From NCBI RefSeq assembly GCF_030409845.1, contig NZ_JAUFQQ010000003.1:1984001-2048000 (forward strand): 64,000 nucleotides of DNA, given 5' to 3'. Below, piece by piece: positions 24,422-34,861 of this stretch; the stretch's first letter is position 1, and every line of letters begins with the position of its first letter. The position numbers and the translations under genes are program-made. The stretch comes from Flavobacterium branchiarum. Its GTDB lineage: Bacteria; Bacteroidota; Bacteroidia; Flavobacteriales; Flavobacteriaceae. Below the pieces are notes generated by a model that did not search any database, was not told where the DNA came from, and saw only the letters and a program-made list of their open reading frames with translations.

Positions 24422-26158
24422 TTAAGGCATATCTATAATTTCAAATAACTGATGCTGTTTTTCTCCCAATTTTTTCTTTAAGCGCTGTTTCGATTTTTTA
24501 ACAGCATCAGCAGTAATCCCTAATAGACTAGCAATTTCAGAATTACTAAATCGTAATTTCTGAAGCATAATAATTTTAAGATTTGAATCCTTTAGCTCAG
24601 GGTAATCTGTCATTAAAGTATCATAAAATTGACTGTACTCTTTTCTAAATTCCTTTTTAAAATTATTCCAGTTTTCGTCTGTCATTAAGTGAGAATCCAA
24701 TAACTCTTGTAGTTTTCCTTTCTCTTCTTCTAGATAATACGATGGAGATTTTTTTATTTCTTCGATTTCTAATTTTAATTTAGAAATCTGTAAGTTTTTA
24801 TTATGCAGGAATTTAATATTACTATCGAGATCTTGATTTGCTTCGTTTAGCTTTTTTTCAAAAGTTATTCTTTCGTTTTTATGTCTTTTGATTTTTTCAT
24901 CGTATTCTAAGCTACTATTTTTTAATCTTTTTTTAAATATAATTAAAATAGATACAGACAACAAAACTGCTAGAATTACAATTTTTGCATAGATGTTTTT
25001 TGTCTTAATTTCTTGTTTGTTTTGTTTTTGTGCATCTTTGAGTTCATTTTCATATTTTGTTTTCTGAACGAACCAATTTGCTTTTCTCAAGGCAACTTCT
25101 CCATCTGTTTTAAGTAATAAGTCATCTAAAGTCTTAAGTTCACGTCTTAATGATAGTTCTTTTTTTGGATTCGAACCGTTTAATATTTGAAGCTTTAATT
25201 CGATAATATCTTTTAAAAAATTGTTATAATATGGTTTAGTTAAAGCAACTTTTTTCGCTTTTTGCAATAAGGCGCTAGCTTTGGATATTTCTTGGTTTTT
25301 TAAAAGAATTTTTGCCATTAAAATAGAGGCGTACATCGCATTCTTTTCGTCACTATATTTTTTAGAGTAATCAATATCCTTTTGTAAAAGCTGCAATGCA
25401 GTTTTATCATCTCCCATTTTCTCATAAATAACAGCTTTACCTCCTAGTGCCTTCGCATATCTGATGTTGTCTCCAATTTGCAATGAAACAGCAATAGTTT
25501 TGTTTAAATATTGCATAGCAGTTGACAGCTCGTTAGTTTTTAAATAATGAGTTCCTATCGCATTTAAAATACTGGCATATTCTGAAGTATTGGTTTTAGA
25601 ATATTCTAATGATTTTTTTAAGAATTTCAAGCTCAGATCATCATCGTGAATGGTGGTCATTATCCACCCAAAAATTTTAAAAGTTTCTCCAGGGAAAATC
25701 ATTTTTTTTGGATTTATAGTCTCCGCATTTTCTATTGTTTTCAATAAGGTTGGAATTAGTTTATCCATATTCCCGTAATGATAAAGGTATTTTGAATAAT
25801 TCATCTCTGTCCAAACCACAAGAGCTGCATCATTTATTTCATTTGCTTTTTGAATAGAAAGTAAGAAGTACTTATCACTTTTAGTATTTATTTTATCAAA
25901 ATAGCTAGAATACCCATTGGCTAATAAAGTATAATATAAAACATTGTATTTTTTAGAAGAGGATTGTTGCAACGGAGCTAGGTACTTTTTTAATCCAACA
26001 GAATCAGTTTGAAAATCAATTTCTTGAGAAATTATTTTTTCAATACTCCCCTGTGAATCATTTAAAGGAATTGCTATTTTTTGAGAATATGATTTAGAGA
26101 AAAAGACAAAAATTAGAACAATAAATAGAATCTCTGTTTTTTTTAAAATATAAGCCAT
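24422..26158 (-). CDS. membrane-tethered TPR regulator with LuxR-like HTH
   Basis: This 578-aa protein has a signal sequence (1-26), TPR repeats (about 45-340), a transmembrane helix (IYAKIVILAVLLSVSILIIF, near 380-400), a long lysine/glutamate-rich coiled coil (410-480) and a C-terminal HTH (LKIIMLQKLRFSNSEIASLL, then TADAVKKSKQRLKKKLG). Proteins of this layout occur in Bacteroidetes as one-component sensors with a periplasmic TPR part and a cytoplasmic DNA-binding end. The gene is divergent from the giant adhesin (220 nt between starts), so the adhesin operon is the natural candidate target. That is inference. Confidence 0.85.
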   Translation of the reverse strand: MAYILKKTEILFIVLIFVFFSKSYSQKIAIPLNDSQGSIEKIISQEIDFQTDSVGLKKYLAPLQQSSSKKYNVLYYTLLANGYSSYFDKINTKSDKYFLLSIQKANEINDAALVVWTEMNYSKYLYHYGNMDKLIPTLLKTIENAETINPKKMIFPGETFKIFGWIMTTIHDDDLSLKFLKKSLEYSKTNTSEYASILNAIGTHYLKTNELSTAMQYLNKTIAVSLQIGDNIRYAKALGGKAVIYEKMGDDKTALQLLQKDIDYSKKYSDEKNAMYASILMAKILLKNQEISKASALLQKAKKVALTKPYYNNFLKDIIELKLQILNGSNPKKELSLRRELKTLDDLLLKTDGEVALRKANWFVQKTKYENELKDAQKQNKQEIKTKNIYAKIVILAVLLSVSILIIFKKRLKNSSLEYDEKIKRHKNERITFEKKLNEANQDLDSNIKFLHNKNLQISKLKLEIEEIKKSPSYYLEEEKGKLQELLDSHLMTDENWNNFKKEFRKEYSQFYDTLMTDYPELKDSNLKIIMLQKLRFSNSEIASLLGITADAVKKSKQRLKKKLGEKQHQLFEIIDMP

Positions 26159-26276
26159 GCGTACCGAATCATTTAAGTGCTAAAGTACAAAAAATGGTTT
26201 CTATCCCTAGTAAAATCAACTTCAAAACGCCAGTGCATAAGGTCTTGTATATAAGTTGTTTAAGAGTGATTTGAGA

Positions 26277-26297
26277 ATTTGTCCCCTATTTGTCCCC
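26277..26297. promoter_or_regulatory. tandem ATTTGTCCCC sites in the divergent adhesin promoter region
   Basis: The 10-mer atttgtcccc occurs at 26277-26286 and at 26288-26297, an 11-bp period that puts both copies on one DNA face. They lie between the TPR-HTH gene and the adhesin, just upstream of a -7 element. A binding site for the HTH regulator is a reasonable guess. Confidence 0.4.
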
Positions 26298-26329
26298 CTG
26301 CTGTTTTATTATAAGTATCATTAGTAGAC

Positions 26330-26337
26330 TAGTTTTG
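26330..26337 (+). promoter_or_regulatory. -7 element of the adhesin operon
   Basis: TAGTTTTG matches TAnnTTTG and lies 40 nt before the ATG at 26378. No clear TTG -33 box at 17-19 nt spacing, which would suit a regulated promoter. Confidence 0.45.
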
Positions 26338-26377
26338 CCGCTTTTATTAGAATCTTAAAAGAACAAACTGAATCAAT

Positions 26378-29300
26378 ATGGCAAAAACACACCTTAGTAA
26401 ATTAATTCTAAAAAGAACTTTTATTACTATCTGTATCATATTTATAGCACTTAATAAAATTTCTGCGCAAAAAGTATTTGACAATAATGTACTTCGTTTT
26501 GGTACAGGATCTGAAAATTCTGTAAACACAGGTGGAAATTTACAACAACCATTTTATTTTAATTCTACGTTATCTAGTTGGTCTCAATTAACATTCAATA
26601 ATTATTCTTTTGATAATGCCTATTTTATTGGTGGTGATGGTACGAATGAATGGAATGTAAATGGTAATTCCTCCATTAATCCAATTTTAACAAATCAATT
26701 AATAGACTATTCTAGGTTTGTGCATACTACAGGATCAAAAGGATATGGCACGATAATTTCAAAAGGGAACATTACCATTGATGGTTCATTATTAGAAGTC
26801 GAAAACACTTTTACATTAGAAGAAAATTCTAGTTTTATAATGATTAAGGCGAAAATTAAAAATATTGGGACTCTACCCGTGAACAATGTAAGATATTGGT
26901 CAGGTACAAAAGATGATTATATTGGAACTAATGATAGACCAGAAAAAACACGAGGAAATATAGTTGGTGATTTGTTTATGCCTATAGCTACTAAAAGCGA
27001 AAGATCTAAAGCACTTAAACTTTTTTCTGGTCAAGAAGGTGTTTTCATTTTTTCAAATTCCAATCGTGCCAATACCTTTATTGATAAATATGGGGTTTGG
27101 GAAGAAATAATTAAAAAAGATCCAAGTATAAGTGATATTTCAAGTGGTCAAACGGATGGGTCTTATGGGTTTTATGTTAGATTAAAAGACTTAGATGTAG
27201 GGGAGAGTGATGTATTTACATGGTATTATGCCGCTGGTAAAGTTGTATATTTAGAAGAAATAGTTAAAGATATTGCTAATGCAAGTGGAGCTGTAAGTAA
27301 TATAAAATATACATCGGCAGATTTCAAGACTACTGTCAATAAAGATTTAAAAGGATATTATGTAGTTGTTGAAGCTGGATCTGTTGCTCCTACAGTAAAT
27401 GAAATAAAAGGAGGTTTAGATTATGCAGGCGTTCAGGTTGTAGCAAGGGGTGATTCTAATCTTTTGGCCAACGTATTAGCTTCATTTCCTATTACAGGGC
27501 TGACATTAAATACAACTTATGATTTATACTTTGTAGCTGATGATGGTATTACTCCTAATTCAATAATATTAAATTCTACTTTTAGCACACCTGATTTATT
27601 GAGATTGGTAGTAGCTTCGGAAAGTAATATTTCATGTTTTGGAGCTAATAATGGTTCTGCCTCGGTTACTACTATTGGAGGAATGCCTCCTTATACTTAT
27701 GCATGGTCTCCGTCAGGCGGAAGTGCTGCTAGTGTAACAAATCTTAGTCCAGATAATTATGTGGTTACTGTAAAGGATCATAATAATGAGACTGCATTTA
27801 GAAACTTTACAATAACAGAACCTGATGAACTTGTTGCAACGATTAATACCCAAACTAATACCGATTGTAGCACACATAATAATGGAGAAGCAACTGTCAC
27901 AGTAACAGGAGGAACAGGCGTTTATACATACAGTTGGGACACTACTCCAGTACAGACTGCGGCAACTGCTACAGGGCTATTACCTGGTACTTATACGGTA
28001 ACAGTAACTGATGAGAAAAATTGTTCGACAACAGATGATGTAACTATTGTTGTCGAAGATCAGATTCTTCCAACAGTTTTAACCAAAAACATCACAGTTC
28101 AGTTAGATGCTACAGGAAATGCAACTATAACTCCTGCAGCAATTGATAATGTTTCTAGTGATAACTGTGCTATTGCATCAATAGATTTGGATATAAAAAC
28201 TTTTGATTGTTCCAATATTGGACCAAATACGGTAACGTTAACTGTTACTGATGTTAATGGAAACGCGGCTTCTGAAACTGCTGTAGTAACTGTTGAGGAT
28301 AATATTAATCCAATAGTTTTAACCAAAAACATCACAGTTCAGTTAGATGCTACAGGAAATGCAACTATAACTCCTGCAGCAATTGATAATGTTTCTAGTG
28401 ATAACTGTGCTATTTTATCAATAGATTTAGATATAAAGACTTTTGATTGTTCTAATATTGGACCAAATACGGTAACGTTAACTGTTACTGATGTTAATGG
28501 AAACGTAGCCACTGAAACTGCTGTAGTAACTGTTGAGGATAATATTAATCCAATAGTTTTAACCAAAAACATCACAGTTCAGTTAGATGCTACAGGAAAT
28601 GCAACTATAACTCCTGCAGCAATTGATAATGTTTCTAGTGATAACTGTGCTATTTTATCAATAGATTTAGATATAAAGACTTTTGATTGTTCTAATATTG
28701 GACCAAATACGGTGACGTTAACTGTTACTGATGTTAATGGAAACGCGGCCTCTGAAACTGCTGTAGTAACTGTTGAGGATAATATTAATCCAATAGTTTT
28801 AACCAAAAACATCACAGTTCAGTTAGATGCTACAGGAAATGCAACTATAACTCCTGCAGCAATTGATAATGTTTCTAGTGATAACTGTGCTATTTTATCA
28901 ATAGATTTAGATATAAAGACTTTTGATTGTTCTAATATTGGACCAAATACGGTAACGTTAACTGTTACTGATGCTAATGGAAACGCGGCCTCTGAAACTG
29001 CTGTAGTAACTGTTGAGGATAATATTAATCCAATAGTTTTAACCAAAAACATCACAGTTCAGTTAGATGCTACAGGAAATGCAACTATAACTCCTGCAGC
29101 AATTGATAATGTTTCTAGTGATAACTGTGCTATTTTATCAATAGATTTAGATATAAAGACTTTTGATTGTTCTAATATTGGACCAAATACGGTAACCTTA
29201 ACTGTTACTGATGTTAATGGAAATTCAGCGTCTGGAACCGCTGTAGTAACTGTAGAAGATTTGATTGCCCCAACTGTTGTAACCCAAAATAGAACAGTTC

Positions 29301-32300
29301 AATTGGATGATACTGGAAACGCCACGATAACTCCAGCGCTAATTGATAATATGTCTACTGATAATTGTAGCATTGATACCATGGTATTAGATAAAATGAC
29401 TTTTAATTGTACCAATATTGGAACAAATACTGTAACACTAACTGTTACTGATGTTAATGGAAACGTAGCCACTGAAACTGCTGTAGTAACTATTGAGGAT
29501 AAAATTAATCCAACAGTTTTAACCAAAAACATCACAGTTCAATTGGATGCTACTGGGAATGCCACGATAACTCCAGCGCTGATTGATAATATGTCTACAG
29601 ATAATTGTAGCATTGATACCATGGTATTGGATAAAATGACTTTTAATTGTACAAACATTGGAATAAATACAATAACGCTAACTGTTACTGATGTTAATGG
29701 AAATTCAGCGTCTGGAACCGCTGTAGTAACTGTAGAAGATTTGATTGCCCCAACTGTTGTAACCCAAAATAGAACAGTTCAATTGGATGATACTGGAAAC
29801 GCCACGATAACTCCAGCGCTAATTGATAATATGTCTACTGATAATTGTAGCATTGATACCATGGTATTAGATAAAATGACTTTTAATTGTACCAATATTG
29901 GAACAAATACTGTAACACTAACTGTTACTGATGTTAATGGAAACGTAGCCACTGAAACTGCTGTAGTAACTATTGAGGATAAAATTAATCCAACAGTTTT
30001 AACCAAAAACATCACAGTTCAATTGGATGCTACTGGGAATGCCACGATAACTCCAGCGCTGATTGATAATATGTCTACAGATAATTGTAGCATTGATACC
30101 ATGGTATTGGATAAAATGACTTTTAATTGTACCAATATTGGAACAAATACAATAACACTAACTGTTACTGATGTTAATGGAAATTCAGCGTCTGGAACTG
30201 CTGTAGTAACTGTTGAGGATAAAATTAATCCAATAGTTTTAACCAAAAACATCACAGTTCAGTTAGATGCTACAGGAAATGCAACTATAACTCCTGCAGC
30301 AATTGATAATGTTTCTAGTGATAACTGTGGAATTGCAACATTTGATTTAGATATAAAAACTTTTGATTGTTCCAATATTGGACCAAATACGGTAACGTTA
30401 ACTGTTACTGACGTTAATGGAAACGCGGCCTCTGAAACTGCTGTAGTAACTGTTGAGGATAATATTAATCCAATAGTTTTAACCAAAAACATCACAGTTC
30501 AATTGGACGCTACAGGAAATGCAACTATAACTCCTGCAGAAATTGATAATGTTTCTAGTGATAACTGTGCTATTTCATCAATAGATTTGGATATAAAAAC
30601 TTTTGATTGTTCCAATATTGGACCAAATACGGTAAGGTTAACTGTTACTGATGTTAATGGAAACGCTGCCACTGAAACTGCTGTAGTAACTATTGAGGAT
30701 AATATTAATCCAATAGTTTTAACCAAAAACATCACAGTTCAGTTAGATGCTACAGGAAATGCAACTATAACTCCTGCAGCAATTGATAATGTTTCTAGTG
30801 ATAACTGTGGAATTGCAACAATGGATTTGAACATAAAGACTTTTAATTGCTCTAATATTGGACCAAATACGGTAACGTTAACTGTTACTGATGTTAATGG
30901 AAACGCGGCCTCTGAAACTGCTGTAGTAACAGTTGAGGATAAAATTGATCCAACTGTTTTGACCAAAAACATCACAGTTCAGTTAGACGCTACAGGAAAT
31001 GCTACCATAACTCCAGCAGAAATTGATAATCTTTCTAGTGATAACTGTGCTATTTTATCAATAGATTTAGATATAAAGACTTTTGATTGTTCTAATATTG
31101 GACCAAATACGGTAACGTTAACTGTTACTGATGTTAATGGAAACACGGCCTCTGAAACTGCAGTAGTAACTGTTGAGGATAATATTAATCCAATAGTTTT
31201 AACCAAAAACATCACAGTTCAGTTAGATGCTACAGGAAATGCAACTATAACTCCTGCAGAAATTGATAATGTTTCTAGTGATAACTGTGCTATTTCATCA
31301 ATAGATTTAGATATAAAGACTTTTGATTGTTCTAATATTGGACCAAATACGGTAACATTAACTGTTACTGATGTTAATGGAAACGCGGCCTCTGAAACTG
31401 CAGTAGTAACTATTGAGGATAAAATTAATCCAATAGTTTTAACCAAAAACAGCACAGTTCAGTTAGATGCTACAGGAAATGCAACTATAACCCCTGCAGA
31501 AATTGATAATGTTTCTAGTGATAACTGTGGAATTGCAACATTCGATTTGGATATAAAAACTTTTGATTGTTCCAATATTGGACTAAATACGGTAACGTTA
31601 ACTGTTACTGACGTTAATGGAAACGCTGCCACTGAAACTGCTGTAGTAACTATTGAGGATAAAATTGATCCAATAGTTATAACCCAGAACATCACAGTTC
31701 AGCTAAATGCTACAGGAAATGCAACTATAACTCCTGCAGCAATTGATAATGTTTCTAGTGATAACTGTGGAATTGCAACATTCGATTTGGATATAAAAAC
31801 TTTTGATTGTTCCAATATTGGACCAAATACGATAACGTTAACTGTTACTGATGTTAATGGAAACGCGGCCTCTGAAACTGCTGTAGTAACTGTTGAGGAT
31901 AATATTAATCCAATAGTTTTAACCAAAAACATCACAGTTCAGTTAGATGCTACAGGAAATGCAACTATAACTCCTGCAGCAATTGATAATGTTTCTAGTG
32001 ATAACTGTGGAATTGCATCAATGGATTTGAACATAAAGACTTTTAATTGCTCTAATATTGGACCAAATACAGTAACGTTAACTGTTACTGATGTTAATGG
32101 AAATACAGCCTCAGAAACTGCTGTAGTAACAGTTGAGGATAAAATTGATCCAACTGTTTTGACCAAAAACATCACAGTTCAGTTAGACGCTACAGGAAAT
32201 GCTACCATAACTCCAGCAGAAATTGACAACCTTTCTACCGACAATTGTAGGATTGATAAATTAGAGTTAGATAAAACAACTTTTGATTGTACTAATATTG

Positions 32301-33625
32301 GTGACAATACGGTAACACTGACTGTTACTGATGTTAATGGAAACACAGCTACTCAAACTGCTGTAGTGACTATTGAGGATAAAATAAAACCAACTGTTAT
32401 AACCCAGAACATCACAGTTCAATTGAATGCCTCGGGGACTGCAGTAATAACTTCAGCGCTAATTGACAATGGTTCTAATGACGCTTGTACTATTGATTCG
32501 ATAATACTCGATAAAACAAGCTTTACTTGTAGTGATATAGGACCAAATACAGTAACGTTAACTGTTACTGATGTTAATGGAAATACAGCGTCTGGAGTTG
32601 CTGTGGTAACTGTTGAGGATAAAATAAAACCTACTGTAATTACACAAGACATCACAATTTCCCTTAGTACAATTGGAACTGTAAGCATTACAGCTAATCA
32701 AATTGATAACGGTTCTACAGATAATTGTGGAATCGATAAAAAGGAATTGGATAAAATGATTTTCGATTGTACTAACATCGGAATAAATACGGTAATCTTA
32801 ACTATTACTGACCTTAATGGAAACTCTGAAATTGGAACTGCTGTAGTAACAATTTTACCAGTACCAGAGCCAATAATTCCAAGTTTATCACAAGAATTTT
32901 GTTCAATAGATGCCCCATCGATAAGAGATATTGATATAAACGATGCAACGAATGTAAAATGGTTTACTGATGCAACTTCTACTCAAACGTTATCCCTAAA
33001 TGCAAGTATTAGCAATGGGATATATTATGCTGCTACTGCATATGGAAATTGTTATAGTAATCGTATTCCTGTTCAAATTAGCATTAAAGATGCACCTGCT
33101 CCAACAGGTAACGAGATACAATATATGTGTAAAGAAAAAGAAACTGTAATTACAGATCTTATAACAAACGAACAAGAAGTCTTATGGTATACTACAGCCA
33201 CAGGTGGTAGTCCGTTGTCATCAACTACAATTTTAGAAGATAATAATAAATACTACGCGTCATATATAGGATCTGAATGTGAAAGTACGAAGAGATTAGA
33301 AGTAACAGTTCATGTGCGTTATTGTGATGTTTCGGTAAATAATGGAATTTCGGCCAATGGCGATGGTAAGAATGATTACTTTTTTGTAGAAGGCGCAACA
33401 ACTTTCCCTGATAATAAACTCGAAATTTTTAACAGTTGGGGAGGCCTAGTGTTCGAAGCTAATCGCTATGGATATAATGATAATTTATTTAAAGGCTATG
33501 GCAATAAGGGAGTAGGAAGTGGGGCTGGTTTACTGCCTTATGGGACTTATTATTATGTCTTTAGCTTTACTAATCATGATAATAAGCGTATCACAAAAAA
33601 AGGCTTTTTACACCTAAATCCTTAA
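26378..33625 (+). CDS. giant T9SS-secreted adhesin with 20 tandem 80-aa repeats
   Basis: This 2415-aa protein has a signal peptide (1-30, ISAQ), an N-terminal region of about 370 aa without recognised domain, two SprB-like repeats (about 410-555; ISCFGANNGSASVT and the TYAWSPSGGS turn), and 20 Ig/HYR-like units of exactly 80 aa (about 569-2168). Two further Ig-like domains (YYAATAYGNCY, KYYASYIGSECE) follow, then a type B T9SS C-terminal domain (CHU_C: ISANGDGKNDYFFVEG, LEIFNSWGGLVFE, LPYGTYYYVF). Each repeat has two cysteines in fixed positions. It is exported by T9SS to the cell surface and may serve in gliding or adhesion like SprB. The PorP/SprF gene follows. Confidence 0.92.
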   Translation: MAKTHLSKLILKRTFITICIIFIALNKISAQKVFDNNVLRFGTGSENSVNTGGNLQQPFYFNSTLSSWSQLTFNNYSFDNAYFIGGDGTNEWNVNGNSSINPILTNQLIDYSRFVHTTGSKGYGTIISKGNITIDGSLLEVENTFTLEENSSFIMIKAKIKNIGTLPVNNVRYWSGTKDDYIGTNDRPEKTRGNIVGDLFMPIATKSERSKALKLFSGQEGVFIFSNSNRANTFIDKYGVWEEIIKKDPSISDISSGQTDGSYGFYVRLKDLDVGESDVFTWYYAAGKVVYLEEIVKDIANASGAVSNIKYTSADFKTTVNKDLKGYYVVVEAGSVAPTVNEIKGGLDYAGVQVVARGDSNLLANVLASFPITGLTLNTTYDLYFVADDGITPNSIILNSTFSTPDLLRLVVASESNISCFGANNGSASVTTIGGMPPYTYAWSPSGGSAASVTNLSPDNYVVTVKDHNNETAFRNFTITEPDELVATINTQTNTDCSTHNNGEATVTVTGGTGVYTYSWDTTPVQTAATATGLLPGTYTVTVTDEKNCSTTDDVTIVVEDQILPTVLTKNITVQLDATGNATITPAAIDNVSSDNCAIASIDLDIKTFDCSNIGPNTVTLTVTDVNGNAASETAVVTVEDNINPIVLTKNITVQLDATGNATITPAAIDNVSSDNCAILSIDLDIKTFDCSNIGPNTVTLTVTDVNGNVATETAVVTVEDNINPIVLTKNITVQLDATGNATITPAAIDNVSSDNCAILSIDLDIKTFDCSNIGPNTVTLTVTDVNGNAASETAVVTVEDNINPIVLTKNITVQLDATGNATITPAAIDNVSSDNCAILSIDLDIKTFDCSNIGPNTVTLTVTDANGNAASETAVVTVEDNINPIVLTKNITVQLDATGNATITPAAIDNVSSDNCAILSIDLDIKTFDCSNIGPNTVTLTVTDVNGNSASGTAVVTVEDLIAPTVVTQNRTVQLDDTGNATITPALIDNMSTDNCSIDTMVLDKMTFNCTNIGTNTVTLTVTDVNGNVATETAVVTIEDKINPTVLTKNITVQLDATGNATITPALIDNMSTDNCSIDTMVLDKMTFNCTNIGINTITLTVTDVNGNSASGTAVVTVEDLIAPTVVTQNRTVQLDDTGNATITPALIDNMSTDNCSIDTMVLDKMTFNCTNIGTNTVTLTVTDVNGNVATETAVVTIEDKINPTVLTKNITVQLDATGNATITPALIDNMSTDNCSIDTMVLDKMTFNCTNIGTNTITLTVTDVNGNSASGTAVVTVEDKINPIVLTKNITVQLDATGNATITPAAIDNVSSDNCGIATFDLDIKTFDCSNIGPNTVTLTVTDVNGNAASETAVVTVEDNINPIVLTKNITVQLDATGNATITPAEIDNVSSDNCAISSIDLDIKTFDCSNIGPNTVRLTVTDVNGNAATETAVVTIEDNINPIVLTKNITVQLDATGNATITPAAIDNVSSDNCGIATMDLNIKTFNCSNIGPNTVTLTVTDVNGNAASETAVVTVEDKIDPTVLTKNITVQLDATGNATITPAEIDNLSSDNCAILSIDLDIKTFDCSNIGPNTVTLTVTDVNGNTASETAVVTVEDNINPIVLTKNITVQLDATGNATITPAEIDNVSSDNCAISSIDLDIKTFDCSNIGPNTVTLTVTDVNGNAASETAVVTIEDKINPIVLTKNSTVQLDATGNATITPAEIDNVSSDNCGIATFDLDIKTFDCSNIGLNTVTLTVTDVNGNAATETAVVTIEDKIDPIVITQNITVQLNATGNATITPAAIDNVSSDNCGIATFDLDIKTFDCSNIGPNTITLTVTDVNGNAASETAVVTVEDNINPIVLTKNITVQLDATGNATITPAAIDNVSSDNCGIASMDLNIKTFNCSNIGPNTVTLTVTDVNGNTASETAVVTVEDKIDPTVLTKNITVQLDATGNATITPAEIDNLSTDNCRIDKLELDKTTFDCTNIGDNTVTLTVTDVNGNTATQTAVVTIEDKIKPTVITQNITVQLNASGTAVITSALIDNGSNDACTIDSIILDKTSFTCSDIGPNTVTLTVTDVNGNTASGVAVVTVEDKIKPTVITQDITISLSTIGTVSITANQIDNGSTDNCGIDKKELDKMIFDCTNIGINTVILTITDLNGNSEIGTAVVTILPVPEPIIPSLSQEFCSIDAPSIRDIDINDATNVKWFTDATSTQTLSLNASISNGIYYAATAYGNCYSNRIPVQISIKDAPAPTGNEIQYMCKEKETVITDLITNEQEVLWYTTATGGSPLSSTTILEDNNKYYASYIGSECESTKRLEVTVHVRYCDVSVNNGISANGDGKNDYFFVEGATTFPDNKLEIFNSWGGLVFEANRYGYNDNLFKGYGNKGVGSGAGLLPYGTYYYVFSFTNHDNKRITKKGFLHLNP
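28081..32880 (+). repeat. 20 tandem 240-bp units coding the adhesin repeats
   Basis: Units begin at 28081 and every 240 nt to 32641 with no insertion or deletion at all. Starts are the line aaccaaaaacatcacagttc or close variants. Units 1-5 and 10-17 are near copies of one another (type A, DIKTFDCSNIGPNT). Units 6-9 are a second type (type B, MVLDKMTFNCTNIG). Units 18-20 are the most diverged. Confidence 0.97.
29221..30180 (+). repeat. two-unit (480-bp) block duplicated in tandem
   Basis: 29221-29651 and 29701-30131 match base for base over the first 430 nt, while the last part of the 480-bp block has several differences. Within the 20-unit array this is the sign of a recent duplication or conversion of a two-unit block. 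Confidence 0.9.
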
Positions 33626-33646
33626 TATTTAAACCAAAATACTCAA

Positions 33647-34585
33647 ATGAAATTTAATTATATATTAGCCTTTGCGTTTACTTTTATTCTATTTTCTGCA
33701 AGAGGCCAACAAGATGCTCAATTTTCTGACTATAAACTTAATATGTCTAGTTTTAATCCTGCTTTTGCAGGATTCTTTGACGGAAGCGTATTATTGATTC
33801 ACCGCTCACAGTTCACCGGATTTGAAGGGGCACCAGAAAGTAAAAATCTAAATATCAATATTCCACTTACAATGAATATGGGAACTGGAATTAATGTATC
33901 AAGTGAAAAATTAGGTGTAACAGAAGAATTAGTTATAGCAGCTGACTATTCATACACGATTTTTACCGATGAAATTAATATGCTTTCATTTGGACTTAAA
34001 GCTGGTTTTAATATGCTCAATGTAGATTATACACTACTTGATTTACAAAACAATAATGATATGAGTTTTGAGAATAATATCGAAAATAGAATAACTCCAA
34101 GAATAGGAGTTGGGTTTTTATTTAACACTCCTAAATGGTTTATTGGAGTATCAACTCCAAATTTTATTAGGGAAAGTTATAACCCAACTGTTAAAGGAAT
34201 ATCAGTTACAAAACCTCAAATTTATTTTACCACAGGATATCAAACTGCACTTACAGACGAATTATTATTTAAGCCTTCAATATTAGCAAAAGGAGTTCAA
34301 GGAGCGCCGTTAGCAATAGATTTTGCTTTTAATTTTGAGTTTAAAGAAAAGTTTAGATTTGGAACTTCATATCGTTGGAAATCAGCAATTACTGGGATAA
34401 TAGGAGTAGATGTAGTTCCTGAATTTCAAGCAGGCTATGCATATGATCACAACATCAATGGATTAGGAAAATACGCACCATCATCACACCAGTTTTATAT
34501 AAAATATACATTTAAGCAGTCAAAGTATATGCGTCGCGATTGTGGGTGCAGTTTTACAAGCCCAATTAATAATATTGGTTATTAG
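33647..34585 (+). CDS. PorP/SprF family T9SS outer-membrane protein
   Basis: This 312-aa protein has a signal peptide (1-20, SARGQ), then the family opening QQDAQFSDYKLNMSSFNPAF (DAQFTQY...NPA motif) and an outer-membrane beta barrel with several GVGFLFNTP/ISVTKPQIYFTTGYQ strands. PorP/SprF proteins sit next to large adhesins with type B C-terminal domains and are needed for their attachment or export, as SprF is for SprB. The gene is 21 nt after the adhesin stop and in the same operon. A terminator lies about 95 nt after it. Confidence 0.93.
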   Translation: MKFNYILAFAFTFILFSARGQQDAQFSDYKLNMSSFNPAFAGFFDGSVLLIHRSQFTGFEGAPESKNLNINIPLTMNMGTGINVSSEKLGVTEELVIAADYSYTIFTDEINMLSFGLKAGFNMLNVDYTLLDLQNNNDMSFENNIENRITPRIGVGFLFNTPKWFIGVSTPNFIRESYNPTVKGISVTKPQIYFTTGYQTALTDELLFKPSILAKGVQGAPLAIDFAFNFEFKEKFRFGTSYRWKSAITGIIGVDVVPEFQAGYAYDHNINGLGKYAPSSHQFYIKYTFKQSKYMRRDCGCSFTSPINNIGY

Positions 34586-34679
34586 GTTGTAATTCTATGG
34601 GTTTAAATGAATTATTGCCCAGGTAGGAGTTGTTCTCTAATTACTTTAAACAAGTCAGTAGACAATAAAATTGAACTAG

Positions 34680-34707
34680 AAAGCCCAACCATAAAGTTGG
34701 GCTTTTT
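34680..34707 (+). terminator. terminator of the adhesin operon
   Basis: Stem aaagcccaac (34680-34689) pairs with gttgggcttt (34696-34705), loop cataaa, followed by T residues. Confidence 0.85.
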
Positions 34708-34817
34708 GTTGTTCTAACATTAAAAAATATATTTTAGATTTGATTAAATAATCTTAATGCTAAGAAATTTCGTGATTATTTAATTTATTAATTGTCCGTC
34801 TACATCATTCTTTTTTT

Positions 34818-34825
34818 TAGCTTTG
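34818..34825 (+). promoter_or_regulatory. -7 element of the 7-TM AraC gene
   Basis: TAGCTTTG matches TAnnTTTG, 36 nt before the ATG at 34862. A TTG at 34792-34794 is rather far away (spacer 23). Confidence 0.4.
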
Positions 34826-34861
34826 TCCATAGCGTAATCAATATACAATCAAGAATATATT

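Noticed and set aside
29281..30180. Possible CRISPR-like array because of short regular repeats
   Set aside because: The period is 240 bp with no spacers, and it is entirely inside a protein-coding frame.
28099..32688. An open antisense frame of 78 codons in nearly every 240-bp repeat unit
   Set aside because: It is the complementary shadow of the adhesin repeats; the same frame repeats because the unit repeats, and there is no start context or independent promoter.
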